Shown here: positions 63,904 to 64,000 of the stretch, one piece after another
Position numbering within the stretch: position 1 is the stretch's first letter
Layout of the letters: every line of letters starts with the position of its first letter
Origin: Actinoallomurus sp040655075
GTDB taxonomy: Bacteria > Actinomycetota > Actinomycetes > Streptosporangiales > Streptosporangiaceae
Direction: 5' to 3'
Length of the DNA stretch: 64,000 bases
Assembly: GCF_040655075.1 (NCBI RefSeq)
Contig: NZ_JBFAJC010000024.1
Location: 1-64,000 of the forward strand
The notes under the pieces: generated by a model
The model's database searches: none
What the model was told of the DNA's origin: nothing
What the model saw: only the letters and a program-made list of their open reading frames with translations
Translations under genes and position numbers: made by a program

Positions 63904-64000
63904 GCACCGATCTTGCACCTGTCACGCCTCTGATGGAAACAATCCGCGGATCTCGCGCCGTGAATGGAACGGCTGACCCCGGCCCCGCACGCTGGATCGC

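Overview
This window is high-GC actinobacterial DNA. The right-hand gene order (glyS ... znuA-znuC-znuB-zur, uppS-recO, leuA, era-cdd-like-corC-ybeY-phoH, HIT, rsmE) is typical of filamentous actinomycetes. A member of the Streptosporangiales is my best guess, but this is inferred from gene content and not proven.

Region 1 (1-26.1 kb) is an accessory zone of stacked insertions. A fused secDF translocase gene is cut in two by a 9,684-bp Tn3-family transposon (840-10523, 5-bp target duplication AACTC). The tnpR of that transposon is itself split by a 4,145-bp element (2827-6971, 8-bp duplication CCCTCCAG). That element in turn carries a 1,674-bp cassette (3739-5412, about 61-bp inverted repeats, 5-bp duplication GTCAG) encoding a TetR regulator and a SnoaL-like protein. 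In the two coding cases, removing the insert and one duplication copy restores an exact open frame (206-codon tnpR; 726-codon secDF). To the right lie a repeat-rich membrane protein, an ATP-binding regulator, an XRE-DUF5753 gene truncated at an IS21 remnant, a heterodimeric ABC exporter with two possible small upstream ORFs, a Clp-N domain regulator, and a decayed Mu/Tn7-like transposon whose surviving right end truncates a methyltransferase gene.

Region 2 (26.8-38.7 kb) begins with glyS, followed by a SnoaL gene and a frameshifted LysR gene. Next comes a minus-strand island of type VII (ESX) secretion-associated genes: WXG100-like proteins, a mycosin protease, two YbaB-like proteins and DUF3558-like lipoproteins, then a DUF1906 secreted protein. 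The middle of the island (about 31.8-35.9 kb) is visibly poorer in GC than its surroundings. No core ESX translocase (EccB/C/D/E) is present in the window.

Region 3 (38.8-64 kb) is mostly housekeeping: zinc uptake with its repressor and a Zur-box-like site, an SDR/LysR/MFS cluster, a siderophore-interacting protein, uppS, recO (with a duplicated 30-residue tail), an M4 metalloprotease translationally coupled to an emfourin-like inhibitor, leuA with a leucine-rich leader peptide, dimethylargininase, era, a cytidine-deaminase-like protein, corC, ybeY, a phoH gene carrying a 360-residue intein with class 3 signatures, a HIT protein, a sigma/anti-sigma-like pair, rsmE and a double-AsnC regulator.

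The most notable items are the three-level nested insertion with exact target duplications, the PhoH intein, the ESX-associated island lacking its core machine, and the paired protease/inhibitor. I see no tRNA, rRNA or CRISPR array.
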